Positions 8,738 to 16,332 of a stretch of DNA of 64,000 nucleotides are shown piece by piece. Made by a program: the position numbers and the translations under genes. Below the pieces are notes generated by a model. The model was given only the letters and a program-made list of their open reading frames with translations, was not told where the DNA came from and searched no databases. Source of the stretch: JBMOPD01 sp049323615 (GTDB taxonomy: Bacteria > Bacillota > Desulfotomaculia > Desulfotomaculales > Desulfocucumaceae); contig JBMOPD010000106.1 of assembly GCA_049323615.1 (NCBI GenBank), positions 1 through 64,000 of the forward strand, read 5' to 3'. Positions within the stretch are counted from its first letter, which is position 1. Each line of letters opens with the position of its first letter.

Positions 8738-9889
8738 ATGTCCGGTATGTATAAGGTTTCCCGGGAGGACTGGTCACTGCACCGCAAGGGGGAGATCGAC
8801 CAGCACCGCCACCGGGAAAAGGTCAAGGAGGCCATCAAGAAAAACCTGGCGGATGTGGTGGCGGAGGAAAGCATTATCATGTCGGACGGGGACAAGGTGA
8901 TCAGGGTGCCCATCCGTTCCCTTGACGAGTACCACTTCCGGTTTGACCAGGGGAAAAAGAAACATGCCGGCCAGGGTGACGGCAAGAGCAAGGTGGGGGA
9001 TGTGCTGGGGTCCGACCCCCAGCAGGGCAGCGGCAAGGGCAAGGGAGCCGGAGAGGAGCCGGGCATTGACTATTATGAAACCGACATTTCCATTGAAGAG
9101 CTGGCCGAACTGATCTTTGAGGATCTGGGGCTGCCCAACCTGGAAAAAAAGAAAAAGCCCGAGCTTTCCTCGGAATCCCTGGAATTTAAGGATGTCAGGA
9201 AAACAGGCATTTCCAGCAACATAGACCGGAAGCGCACTATTTTTGAAGTGTTGAAGCGCAATGCTTTGAGCGGCAAACCCGGCCTTTACGGGATCAGCAA
9301 GGATGACCTCCGCTTCAAAACCTGGGATCTAACCTATAAATACGAGTCCAATGCCGTTGTGCTGGCCATGATGGATACGTCGGGGTCCATGGGCACATAT
9401 GAAAAGTATATTGCCCGCAGCTTTTTTTTCTGGATGGTAAGGTTTTTGCGGACCAAATACCAGAACGTGCATATTGTGTTCCTGGCCCACCACGTGGAAG
9501 CCAGGGAAACCACCGAGGAGGAGTTTTTCACCAAGGGCGCCAGCGGGGGGACGCGCTGCTCATCGGTGTACCGGTTGGCCCTGGAGATCATTGAAAAGAG
9601 GTATCATCCCCAGGATTTCAACATCTATGCCTTCCACTTTTCTGACGGTGATAACCTGGCCTCGGACAACGACCTGTGTGTAAAGCTGGTGGGGGAGCTT
9701 TTGCAGAAGTGCAACCTGGTGGGTTACGGGGAAATTGAGGGTCCCTACTACTACACCAGCACATTGCGGTCCGCCTATAAAAAAATAACCGACCCCAAAT
9801 TCACGGCGGTAACCATAAAAGACAAGACCGGCGTTTACCCGGCCCTGAAAAAATTCTTCGCCACCGGCCCGGAAACTATCAGGGCATGA
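8738..9889 (+). CDS. yhbH: YhbH family sporulation-associated protein (DUF444, VWA-like)
   Basis: 383 residues. ATG 8738 is preferred because GGGGGT lies just ahead; in-frame starts at 8699 and 8708 would add 13 or 10 unrelated residues. The N-terminal DWSLHRKGEIDQHRHREKVKEAIKKN and the C-terminal VWA-like half with MMDTSGSMG (MIDAS motif DxSxS as DTSGS) are typical of the YhbH/YeaH family. In other bacteria this protein works with the PrkA serine kinase and SpoVR; a spoVR gene occurs 26 kb downstream here, prkA does not. Role inferred: late sporulation or stress signalling. A Gly/Lys-rich low-complexity stretch lies near residues 70-110. Confidence 0.9.
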   Translation: MSGMYKVSREDWSLHRKGEIDQHRHREKVKEAIKKNLADVVAEESIIMSDGDKVIRVPIRSLDEYHFRFDQGKKKHAGQGDGKSKVGDVLGSDPQQGSGKGKGAGEEPGIDYYETDISIEELAELIFEDLGLPNLEKKKKPELSSESLEFKDVRKTGISSNIDRKRTIFEVLKRNALSGKPGLYGISKDDLRFKTWDLTYKYESNAVVLAMMDTSGSMGTYEKYIARSFFFWMVRFLRTKYQNVHIVFLAHHVEARETTEEEFFTKGASGGTRCSSVYRLALEIIEKRYHPQDFNIYAFHFSDGDNLASDNDLCVKLVGELLQKCNLVGYGEIEGPYYYTSTLRSAYKKITDPKFTAVTIKDKTGVYPALKKFFATGPETIRA

Positions 9890-10053
9890 ATGGGGAGGGT
9901 CATTGAGAAATCGGCAGTAAAGAACAGTTTTATTCACCTAAAAATAGTGCAGGCGGTGATATGTAGCCTATACAGTGCTTGACGAAAAAAGGGTTTTGCA
10001 GCAAAGTGTAAATAAGCGATAGTCTGGGCGAAGGGAATAGGAAGTGTATTTGA

Positions 10054-10473
10054 TTGGAGATTATCAGCATTACACCCAGTTCTCCGCTGTGCCGGGCTTT
10101 TGAAAATGACGAGCTGTTGAATTACGCCTGGATATCCGACATGATTGGATGCAACTTCCACGGCGTGCTGGAAAACGGGGAACTGGTGGCCAGAATCGCA
10201 TGGGAGCTGGATCCTCCCTGGTGCCCGGAAAAGGGAGTGGTCGGCATTGTGTCGGTGGAAACGCTAACCAGTTACCGCCGGAACGGCTACGCCCAGGTAC
10301 TGGTAGACTATGTCCGCGGCAGGTTTCCCGACCGGCCGGTGGTGTTCGAGGTCAATACGCCCTGGGCCTTTCACTTCTGGCAGCGGTATAAACCGGATAC
10401 CATCGGCAGGGGCAGGGGGGCGTCAACGCTGTTGAAGCTGGCACCTCTGGGCAGCAAAAAGGAAGCCATCTGA
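10054..10473 (+). CDS. GNAT-family N-acetyltransferase
   Basis: 139 residues from TTG 10054, with AGGAAG ten bases ahead. VVGIVSVETLTSYRRNGYAQVLVDYV carries the acetyl-CoA pyrophosphate loop (R-x-N-G-Y-A in place of R-x-x-G-x-G/A) after a beta strand, as in GNAT folds; HFWQRY near the C-terminus is the usual motif-B region. Substrate unknown. Monocistronic, ending convergently with the diguanylate cyclase. The 9890-10053 gap shows a TTGACG at 9979 but no matching -10. Confidence 0.72.
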   Translation: MEIISITPSSPLCRAFENDELLNYAWISDMIGCNFHGVLENGELVARIAWELDPPWCPEKGVVGIVSVETLTSYRRNGYAQVLVDYVRGRFPDRPVVFEVNTPWAFHFWQRYKPDTIGRGRGASTLLKLAPLGSKKEAI

Positions 10474-10489
10474 ATAAAAATTGACAGGT

Positions 10490-10512
10490 GCATCGAAAGA
10501 GGTGCTTTTTTT
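10490..10512 (+). terminator. Weak candidate terminator
   Basis: GCATC-GAAA-GA-(GG bulge)-TGC followed by seven T. The stem is short and bulged. An alternative 8-bp pairing exists between GCACCTCT (10441-10448) and AGAGGTGC (10498-10505). Position just after the acetyltransferase stop supports the call. Confidence 0.4.
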
Positions 10513-10584
10513 ATTTGCTCAAGATCTTGTAATAACAATCTTTAAGCCCTAAGCTGCAAAGTCAGGAATTAATTATTCTTTATA

Positions 10585-10617
10585 TTCTCTTTGTTCTTTG
10601 TGATCTCTGTGGCTAAT
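10585..10617. repeat. Dispersed intergenic repeat (TTCTCT...CTCTGTGGC type), copy 1
   Basis: A pyrimidine-rich stretch ending CTCTGTGGCTAA closely resembles the one at 50823-50845 (TTCTCTGTGTCCTCTGTGGC). It lies between convergent genes and encodes nothing. Confidence 0.5.
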
Positions 10618-11898
10618 TTAACAAAAAACTTCAATACGGTTTTTGCCCCTTTTCTTTGCTCTGTAAAGGGCCTGGTCGGCCTTTTTAATTAAGGTATCCG
10701 GCGTTTCACCGCTTTTTTCAAGGTATGAAACACCAATGCTGACGGTTATGGACAGCTTTATTCCGTTGTAGTCAAAAGTGTTTTTTTCTATTTCTTCACG
10801 TATCTGGTTTAATCTTTCCAGGCTCTTTTCCGTGGTAATGTTCTGCATAATCAGGAGAAATTCTTCCCCACCGTACCTGACAAAGGTGTCGTCCTTCCGG
10901 ATCATGTTTCTGATCACTGCGGATATGCCAATCAGTACCGTATCCCCGGCGTCGTGCCCGTACCGGTCGTTGATTGCCTTGAAGTCGTCAACATCCAGCA
11001 TGGCCACGGCCAGCGGGTATTGGCCGGCATCACCGGAGATGATCCGGTCAAAGCTTTTCTGGAAAAACGCCCTGTTGTACAGGCCGGTCAGGTAGTCGGT
11101 ATTCGCCAGCAGGCTTAATCTTTCATACAGCATGGCGTTTTCAATAGCCATGCTTATCTGATTGCACACGGACTTCATGAACCTGACATCTTCACTGCTA
11201 AATAAATTGTTTTCGGTGTGGCCGGTGATAATGACGCCCAGGATGTAATTATTTTTAATTACCGGTGCTAGAGATATCCTTGTCACCGGGTCAACGCCGC
11301 TGACCTGTTCCACCAGTATTTCCTCGTTCAGGCCCTGCTTCTCGTGCAGGTAGCGAAGGGCCCTGGCCCTTATTTTTTCCGCCAGGCGCTTCCTTTTTTC
11401 ATTGGTAACCAGGTAACGGATATCCTCCCGGCTTTCCTCAAAAATACATATGGCGCATGAATTAACGCCCATTATCCCGATAATTATATCATTTACGGTA
11501 TTGAGCAGCCGGTCCAGCTCAAGGGTTGAATTTACAGCGTCGCAGACCATCTGCAGGGTAAATAACTCGGCTGCGTTTTTGTAAATCTTTTCCTGGTTGT
11601 CCTTAAAAACCTTCAGTTCTTCTTCTACTCCGGCTTTTGCGGCGGCCAGCAGGGAATTAGATTCCCTTAACTCCTCGATCAGCCTTTCGTTGTCACTTCT
11701 GTTTTTTTCATAAGTCCTGGCCAGATAATAAGAAAAAAATCCCACCAGGGCAATGGCGGCTGCCATAACCGCGGCGCCGGGGGGAATGGATCTCCCCGGA
11801 AATGCTGATTTTAGTGAATAAAGGACAAAAATAAAAACAACCAGTTGAAAAATTCCCGCCAGCGTTAAGGCCAACTGGTATTTTTTAAACCTTGTCAT
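10618..11898 (-). CDS. Membrane-bound GAF-GGDEF diguanylate cyclase
   Basis: Makes cyclic di-GMP from two GTP. 426 residues from ATG 11898 (an upstream open frame reaches 12135 but is unlike protein and overlaps the cadC promoter). Two N-terminal membrane helices (about 8-28 and 40-62), a short coiled coil, a GAF domain (about 120-270), then GGDEF. The active site reads RYGGEEFLL, a functional GGEEF variant, and RKDD five residues before it is the RxxD inhibitory site, so product inhibition is expected. GAF ligand unknown. Transcribed away from cadC with its promoter region shared. Confidence 0.92.
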   Translation of the reverse strand: MTRFKKYQLALTLAGIFQLVVFIFVLYSLKSAFPGRSIPPGAAVMAAAIALVGFFSYYLARTYEKNRSDNERLIEELRESNSLLAAAKAGVEEELKVFKDNQEKIYKNAAELFTLQMVCDAVNSTLELDRLLNTVNDIIIGIMGVNSCAICIFEESREDIRYLVTNEKRKRLAEKIRARALRYLHEKQGLNEEILVEQVSGVDPVTRISLAPVIKNNYILGVIITGHTENNLFSSEDVRFMKSVCNQISMAIENAMLYERLSLLANTDYLTGLYNRAFFQKSFDRIISGDAGQYPLAVAMLDVDDFKAINDRYGHDAGDTVLIGISAVIRNMIRKDDTFVRYGGEEFLLIMQNITTEKSLERLNQIREEIEKNTFDYNGIKLSITVSIGVSYLEKSGETPDTLIKKADQALYRAKKRGKNRIEVFC

Positions 11899-12055
11899 TT
11901 GACGGCCACATCCCGGTTTGTAAATGAAGATGACAGGACATTCCCTACTTAAATTAATATACCAAATATTGCCCGAACCGGAAAGAAATACTTTTATTTT
12001 TTTACATTTTAGCCCCGGTCTTTGCAAATAAACATACAAAATATCTTTATAACCA

Positions 12056-12084
12056 GTGACAAAATGGCAGATCTGTGATATTAA
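12056..12084 (+). promoter_or_regulatory. Candidate promoter of cadC-cadA
   Basis: GTGACA (12056-12061) and TATTAA (12079-12084) with 17-bp spacing. Moderate match; supported by the dyad immediately downstream. Confidence 0.4.
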
Positions 12085-12087
12085 TAT

Positions 12088-12107
12088 ATTCAAGCAAATG
12101 TTAGAAT
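12088..12107. promoter_or_regulatory. Candidate CadC/ArsR operator
   Basis: A 20-bp imperfect dyad with ATTC at one end, GAAT at the other and 7 of 10 paired positions. ArsR/CadC repressors bind AT-rich dyads of this kind (core TTCAA...TTGAA) at or just after the promoter. It lies 22 bp before the cadC GTG. Confidence 0.5.
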
Positions 12108-12129
12108 GAGATTTGCGGGAGTGATTACC

Positions 12130-12492
12130 GTGCATGACGTTTGTGAAGTATTTTGTTCCGACCGGGAAAAGGTGGACCGGATAAGAAAAAAGGTGGGCAT
12201 TACCGGGGGTATGGCCCAGATGTTTAAGGCCCTGGCCGATGATACCCGGCTAAAAATCATCTACGCGCTGTCCCTGGAGGAACTATGCGTCTGCGATGTG
12301 GCCGGAATCATCGGCGGCTCGGCGGCCACAGCCTCCCACCACCTGAGGTTTTTGAGAAATATGGGGCTGGCCAAGTACCGCCGGGAGGGGAAACTGGTAT
12401 ACTACAGCCTGCAGGATCAATGTGTCAGGGACATTATAAATTCGGCGCTGAAGCATAGACAGCATGGCGGGGGAGACGTGGATGAACGGTAG
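12130..12492 (+). CDS. cadC: ArsR/SmtB-family metal-responsive repressor, CadC type
   Basis: 120 residues from GTG 12130, chosen because GGGAGTG lies at 12117-12123 (an in-frame ATG at 12106 has no such site and falls in the operator). Winged-helix fold: LADDTRLKIIYAL, then ELCVCDVAGIIGGSAATASHHLRFL. The ELCVCD motif (CxC) and N-terminal cysteines (CEVFC) are the ligands used by CadC/CmtR-type sensors for Cd, Pb or Zn; metal release of DNA is the family mechanism. It overlaps cadA by 11 bases, so repressor and pump are co-translated. Metal specificity is inferred, not visible. Confidence 0.88.
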   Translation: MHDVCEVFCSDREKVDRIRKKVGITGGMAQMFKALADDTRLKIIYALSLEELCVCDVAGIIGGSAATASHHLRFLRNMGLAKYRREGKLVYYSLQDQCVRDIINSALKHRQHGGGDVDER

Positions 12493-14644
12493 GCAAGTTT
12501 TACAGGCAGCAAGTGATACCGTTTCCGCTTCCGGCGGGCCGGAGGCAAAAAACAGCCGGATCCTTTTGAAGGGGCTGGACTGCCCCGACTGCGCAGCCAA
12601 GCTGGAGAAAAGGATAGCTTACCTGGAAGGTATAGAGGCGGTAAACCTCAATTTCAGCACCGGCAAAATGAATGTAAGGCACACCGTGCCCGTGGAATTA
12701 ATACTGAAGGCGGTAAACGAAGCAGGGTACGGCGCCCAGCTGTGGTCCCCCGCCACCCGGGAGGAGGGTGCTGCGGGCCGGCAAAAAAAATTAAGGCTGG
12801 TCAGCACGGCCCTTTCAGGGGCTTTCCTGGCGGCCGGGTTTTTATCCCCTTTCCTGTGGGCCGGGCGGGATGCTTCTACCGTGCTGTTTCTGCTGGGCAT
12901 ACTTTCCGGCGGTTTCCCGGTGTTTAGAAGCGGATTTTATGCCGCCAGGTCGCTTACCCTGGATATGAATTTTCTGATGAGCATTGCGGTGGTCGGCGCC
13001 GCCGCCATCGGTGAGTGGTCCGAAGGGGCCACGGTGGTTTTCCTCTTTGCCCTCGGCAATGTCCTCCAGGCCTATACCGTTGATAAGACCCGCAACTCCA
13101 TCCGTGCCCTGATGGACCTTTCTCCCCGGGAAGCGCAGGTTTTGCGCAATGGCGCTGAGATCACACTGCCGGTTGAAGAGATAAAACCGGGTGATACAGT
13201 GATTGTAAAACCGGGCCAGAGTATCCCGGTGGACGGTGTGGTGACGGCGGGCAGTTCCCCGGTCAACCAGGCCCCCATTACCGGGGAGTCGGTGCCGGTG
13301 GAAAAGAGGGCCGGGGACCGTGTGTACGCCGGCACCATTAACGAACAGGGCGCCCTGGAGATAAAAGTTACCCACCGTGCCGGGGAAAGCACCCTGTGCC
13401 GGATCATCGGACTGGTTGAGGAGGCCCAGGCGCAAAAAGCCCCTTCACAGCAGCTGGTGGACAGATTTGCCCGTTATTATACCCCTGCCGTGGTCATCGG
13501 GGCGCTGGCGGTGGCCGTCCTGCCCACCCTCCTGTTTAACCAGCCCTTCCAACCCTGGTTTGAAAAGGCTTTGATTCTGCTGGTGATATCGTGCCCCTGC
13601 GCGCTGGTCATTTCGACACCGGTATCCATTGTTTCGGCCATCGGCAGCGCGGCCCGCAAGGGTGTGTTAATCAAGGGGGGCGCTTACCTGGAGGAGGCCG
13701 GCGCGTTAAAGATTATCGCCTTTGACAAGACGGGCACGTTGACCCGCGGAAAGCCGGAGGTGACCGATGTGATCAGCGCCGGGGACATCAGTCCGGATGA
13801 AATACTGGGCATAGCGGCGGCAGTGGAAAAGTTTTCGGAGCACCACCTGGCCGGGGCAATCCTTAAAAAGGCGGAGGAGCAGGAGGTGGAAACACCTCCC
13901 GTAAGCCGGTTCAATTCCTTTGCCGGTAAGGGGGCCGGCGCCAGCCTGGATGGAAAGACTTTTTATGTGGGCAACCTTAAGCTTTTCGAGGACCTGGGAG
14001 TGCCCACCGGGCAGTGGCTGGAGCTGGTTAAAAAACTGCAGGGTGACGGGAAAACCGTGGTGATGGTGGGATCCGGGGAAAGGATAGCCGGCCTGATCGC
14101 CGCCGCGGACAGGGTGAGGCCGGGCACCCGGTCGGCCATTAAGGGCCTGGCCGGGGTGGGCATACAAAAAATTGTCATGCTCACCGGGGACAACGGGGGC
14201 ACCGCCGGGGCTGTGGCCAGGGAGGTGGGGTTGGAGGACTTCAGGGCGGACCTGCTGCCCCAGGATAAGCTTGAAGCCATCAGGCAGTTGAAGGCCGGGG
14301 GCAAGGTGGCCATGGTGGGTGACGGTATCAACGACGCCCCGGCCCTTGCCGCAGCCGATATCGGCATTGCCATGGGCGGGGCCGGAACCGACACGGCCAT
14401 AGAAACGGCTGATATAGCCCTTATGGCCGACGACCTTTCCAAGCTGCCTTATGCCATCAGGCTGAGCCGGAAGGCCCTGCGGACCATAAAGCATAATATA
14501 TCTTTCTCCATCCTGCTCAAGGCGGCCTTTATTGTGGCCACCTTTACCGGCCACGCCACCCTGTGGATGGCGGTGTTTGCCGACACCGGGGCGTCCCTGC
14601 TGGTGACCCTCAACGGCATGAGGTTAATGTTGGTTAAGGAATAG
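12482..14644 (+). CDS. cadA: Heavy-metal P1B-type ATPase (Cd/Zn/Pb efflux)
   Basis: 720 residues from ATG 12482 behind GGGGGAG. One N-terminal HMA domain with DCPDC (about residues 34-38), several membrane helices, the translocation motif SCPCALVIS, the phosphorylation motif DKTGTLT, the hinge HHLAGAI (HP-locus variant), and MVGDGINDAPALA. The CPC motif with DCxxC and the cadC partner point to soft divalent metal export (CadA/ZntA subgroup) rather than copper. Its start lies within the 3' end of cadC. No terminator follows. Confidence 0.94.
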   Translation: MNGRQVLQAASDTVSASGGPEAKNSRILLKGLDCPDCAAKLEKRIAYLEGIEAVNLNFSTGKMNVRHTVPVELILKAVNEAGYGAQLWSPATREEGAAGRQKKLRLVSTALSGAFLAAGFLSPFLWAGRDASTVLFLLGILSGGFPVFRSGFYAARSLTLDMNFLMSIAVVGAAAIGEWSEGATVVFLFALGNVLQAYTVDKTRNSIRALMDLSPREAQVLRNGAEITLPVEEIKPGDTVIVKPGQSIPVDGVVTAGSSPVNQAPITGESVPVEKRAGDRVYAGTINEQGALEIKVTHRAGESTLCRIIGLVEEAQAQKAPSQQLVDRFARYYTPAVVIGALAVAVLPTLLFNQPFQPWFEKALILLVISCPCALVISTPVSIVSAIGSAARKGVLIKGGAYLEEAGALKIIAFDKTGTLTRGKPEVTDVISAGDISPDEILGIAAAVEKFSEHHLAGAILKKAEEQEVETPPVSRFNSFAGKGAGASLDGKTFYVGNLKLFEDLGVPTGQWLELVKKLQGDGKTVVMVGSGERIAGLIAAADRVRPGTRSAIKGLAGVGIQKIVMLTGDNGGTAGAVAREVGLEDFRADLLPQDKLEAIRQLKAGGKVAMVGDGINDAPALAAADIGIAMGGAGTDTAIETADIALMADDLSKLPYAIRLSRKALRTIKHNISFSILLKAAFIVATFTGHATLWMAVFADTGASLLVTLNGMRLMLVKE

Positions 14645-14673
14645 GCTGTCAGCTAGCAGCGGTCAGCATCCCT

Positions 14674-14695
14674 GATCCCAATCCCCAATTCCCGG
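14674..14695. repeat. Dispersed GGAATT-type intergenic repeat, copy 1
   Basis: On the minus strand this reads as GGGAATTGGGGATTGGGATC-like sequence, matching the repeats at 38942-38968 and 60513-60537. It directly precedes the -35 of the next gene. Confidence 0.55.
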
Positions 14696-14725
14696 TTGAC
14701 AGCGGGCACACCTCTAAATTATATT
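14696..14725 (+). promoter_or_regulatory. Promoter of the FCD-type regulator
   Basis: A perfect TTGACA (14696-14701) and TATATT (14720-14725), 18 bp apart, 24 bp before the start codon. Confidence 0.7.
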
Positions 14726-14748
14726 GTAATTGCTTTGAGGTGAGCGGT

Positions 14749-15474
14749 ATGCCGGAGCAAAGGGAAAAACAGGAATATGAGATTTTATCGATCCTGGAAG
14801 AGCGGGCCGGGCCCGTGGGCTGCGGCCTGCTGAGCCAGCTTCTGGAAGCCAGGGGCCTGGCAGTGAGCGAAGCCACGGTGGGGCGGGTGCTGACCGAGAT
14901 GGACCGCAAGGACCTGACCAGGAAGGTGGGCTTTCAGGGCCGTGTAATTACCGATCAGGGCCGGCAGAGGCTGGAGCAGATCAGACGTGTTCAGCACCGG
15001 ATGACCTATGGCAACAAGTTCATTGATACCCTGGAGTCGAGAAAAAAAGAGGACCTGATCGATATCCTGGTGGCCCGGCGGGCAATTGAAAGGGAACTGG
15101 CCAGGCTGGCCGCTATCCACGCCACCGACGCCGAGATCCGGCTGATGGAATCGGTTTTGCGTGAACAGGAGGAGCACACCGCCCAGAGACAGATGACCGC
15201 CGAGCAGGACGTCAAGTTTCACCGGCTGATTGCCGTGGCGGCCAAAAACAAGGTGCTTGCCGCCGCCCAGGATTTAATCAGGCATGACGGGCAGCTGACA
15301 CCGATACTGGAGTATATAAGGACCAAGGTGGGCAGCAAGCTGGCCGTGGGGCACGGCAGAATACTGAAGGCCATCCGGGAACGCGACCCGGCCGGGGCTG
15401 AGCAGGCCATGATTGATCACATAGAGAGCCTTATCGACGACGTGCACAAGTACTGGTCTTCAGTAAAAGAATAG
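14749..15474 (+). CDS. Transcriptional regulator: NrpR-like winged helix plus FCD ligand domain
   Basis: 241 residues from ATG 14749 behind GAGGTG. Residues 1-70 (EYEILSILEERAGPVGCGLL ... RVITDQGRQRLEQI) look like the NrpR/HTH winged helix that ends in a G-x-G-R-x-I-T wing. Residues about 85-235 are a helical FCD domain as in FadR-family GntR regulators, including the RRAIERELARLAA and DVKFHRLI blocks (Asp/His metal or acid ligand positions). The usual GntR DNA-binding domain is therefore replaced. Monocistronic, between its own promoter and a terminator. Inferred target: the cluster starting at 16333, which has a dyad at its promoter. Confidence 0.75.
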   Translation: MPEQREKQEYEILSILEERAGPVGCGLLSQLLEARGLAVSEATVGRVLTEMDRKDLTRKVGFQGRVITDQGRQRLEQIRRVQHRMTYGNKFIDTLESRKKEDLIDILVARRAIERELARLAAIHATDAEIRLMESVLREQEEHTAQRQMTAEQDVKFHRLIAVAAKNKVLAAAQDLIRHDGQLTPILEYIRTKVGSKLAVGHGRILKAIRERDPAGAEQAMIDHIESLIDDVHKYWSSVKE

Positions 15475-15487
15475 TCATGAAAAACAA

Positions 15488-15532
15488 AGAGGCAGCCTCA
15501 TAGTAATTTATAGAGGCCACCTCTATTTTTTT
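15488..15532 (+). terminator. Rho-independent terminator
   Basis: AGAGG-CA-GCCTC (15488-15499) pairs with GAGGC-CA-CCTCT (15513-15524) around one internal mismatch loop, followed by seven T after one A. It closes the regulator gene and could also serve the minus-strand selenoprotein gene. Confidence 0.85.
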
Positions 15533-15566
15533 GTTCATTTTTCCCGTATTAACGCCCGGTTTTACC

Positions 15567-15818
15567 TTACCCCTTTTTTAGCTTCTCCAGAACAACTTTT
15601 TCCAGGTCTTCAAAGGCTGTGTTCTTTCCAAACATTACTCCTTCCACGTCCATGGCGGGAGGTTTGGGGATATCTTCGGGCACTCCCGGCGATCCCTTGT
15701 AAATTATTTCAACATCGACTTCCCCGGGGTATTTTTCTTTGACCGCCCCGGCCAAAGCTGTTAAGCCCTTTCACCCCGCCCCCGGCGGGTTGTTGGAATA
15801 AACCCTGACTTTAATCAT
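15567..15818 (-). CDS. Small thioredoxin-like selenoprotein (in-frame UGA = Sec)
   Basis: On the minus strand AAGGAGAT lies ten bases before ATG 15818. The frame starts MIKVRVYSNNPPGAG, meets TGA at 15773-15771 as codon 16, and continues without shift for 67 codons to TAA 15567. Read through as selenocysteine, the 83 residues have a thioredoxin-fold layout: strand MIKVRVY, active-site turn PPGAGU, helix KGLTALAGAVKEKY, strand EVDVEIIYKG, a loop with PPAMDVEGVMFG (cis-Pro region), and a final helix. The Sec takes the place of the redox Cys; there is no cysteine anywhere in the protein. A SECIS-like hairpin sits at the right distance (next entry). It may belong with small (seleno)proteins such as the SaoT type, which I recall but cannot verify. 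Function unknown; upstream genes have decayed. Confidence 0.78.
15737..15757 (-). promoter_or_regulatory. Candidate bacterial SECIS hairpin
   Basis: Thirteen bases after the UGA the minus strand forms an 8-bp stem, CTTTGGCC with GGTCAAAG (one G-U pair), capped by the 5-base loop GGGGC. The loop begins 22 nt after the UGA and opens with G, which fits the known rule for SelB-bound elements (apical loop 16-37 nt from UGA, G among its first two bases). Confidence 0.7.
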
Positions 15819-15885
15819 TTAGCGTTGCATCTCCTTGTGTCTGTTTCTGTTTAAGGTATTTAACCAATTGTTTGACCACTACCGG

Positions 15886-16053
15886 TTAAGCAGCGCTGTT
15901 TCCGGCGCTGCGGCCGAAACTGGGGGCTTTCTGGGGGCACTTTTCCACACAGTGCGAGCATTTCAGGCATTCTCCGTGCAGGACTATCCCCGCTTCCCGG
16001 TATAATCCGGGGTTAATCTGCATGCGGCACACCTTTAGGAAACAGCGCGGCCA
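15886..16053 (-). pseudogene. 3' remnant of a polyferredoxin gene
   Basis: A minus-strand frame bounded upstream by TAA (16056-16054) reads WPRCFLKVCRMQINPGLY and then CLKCSHCVEKCPQKAP before TAA at 15888-15886. The C-x2-C-x2-C-x3-C-P block is a [4Fe-4S] ferredoxin motif and the CRMQINPGLYREAG segment resembles the tail of NapH-like membrane polyferredoxins. No start, membrane segments or second cluster remain. Position just ahead of the selenoprotein gene on the same strand suggests a former shared operon. Confidence 0.6.
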
Positions 16054-16209
16054 TTAAGAAAATGGTGGCGGACAGGGAACTGGACCTGGGCCTCTGGTGG
16101 GGGGCAGGTAGAAAATACGGCCCTGCACGTGGAGCCTTATTTCCGGGATGAGCTGGTAATGATAGTTCCCCCGGACTTTATCCGCAAATGGCCACCCTTC
16201 ATTCCCTAA
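16050..16209 (+). pseudogene. Frameshifted remnant of a LysR-type regulator
   Basis: Plus-strand codons give AIKKMVADRELDLGLWWG, then after a one-base shift near 16104 QVENTALHVEPYFRDEL and VMIVPPDFIRKWPPFIP to TAA 16207-16209. ELDLGLVVG ... VEPYFRDELVLIVPPDHP is a typical stretch of the LysR substrate-binding domain. Both ends are missing and it abuts the ferredoxin remnant, marking a deletion junction near 16050. The regulator probably once controlled the divergent selenoprotein operon. Confidence 0.6.
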
Positions 16210-16264
16210 CCAATCCAAAACGATTTTTTTTCTGTAAGAATATCTATAAAAAATAAAAAATGTC

Positions 16265-16293
16265 TTTTTAACCGGAGAAGAAAGTGGTATAAT
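16265..16293 (+). promoter_or_regulatory. Extended -10 promoter of the RidA-fusion gene cluster
   Basis: A perfect TATAAT at 16288-16293 preceded by TGG (extended -10), with a poor -35 (TTTTTA, 16265-16270) at 17 bp. Confidence 0.6.
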
Positions 16294-16296
16294 TAG

Positions 16297-16311
16297 CTCA
16301 TCAATGATGAG
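16297..16311. promoter_or_regulatory. Candidate operator at the transcription start
   Basis: CTCATC-AAT-GATGAG is a perfect dyad placed 3 bp after the -10, where transcription should begin. The nearby FCD-type regulator (14749-15474) is the obvious candidate to bind it; that link is inference. Confidence 0.45.
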
Positions 16312-16332
16312 GGGCGAGGGGTAAAGTAGAGA

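Noticed and set aside
10486..10505. AGGTGC repeated around the weak terminator
   Set aside because: The two AGGTGC copies are a direct repeat, not an inverted one, so they do not by themselves form a hairpin.
11899..12135. N-terminal extension of the diguanylate cyclase
   Set aside because: The extra 79 residues are AT-rich and unlike protein, overlap the cadC promoter and operator, and lack a ribosome site; ATG 11898 starts two clean membrane helices.
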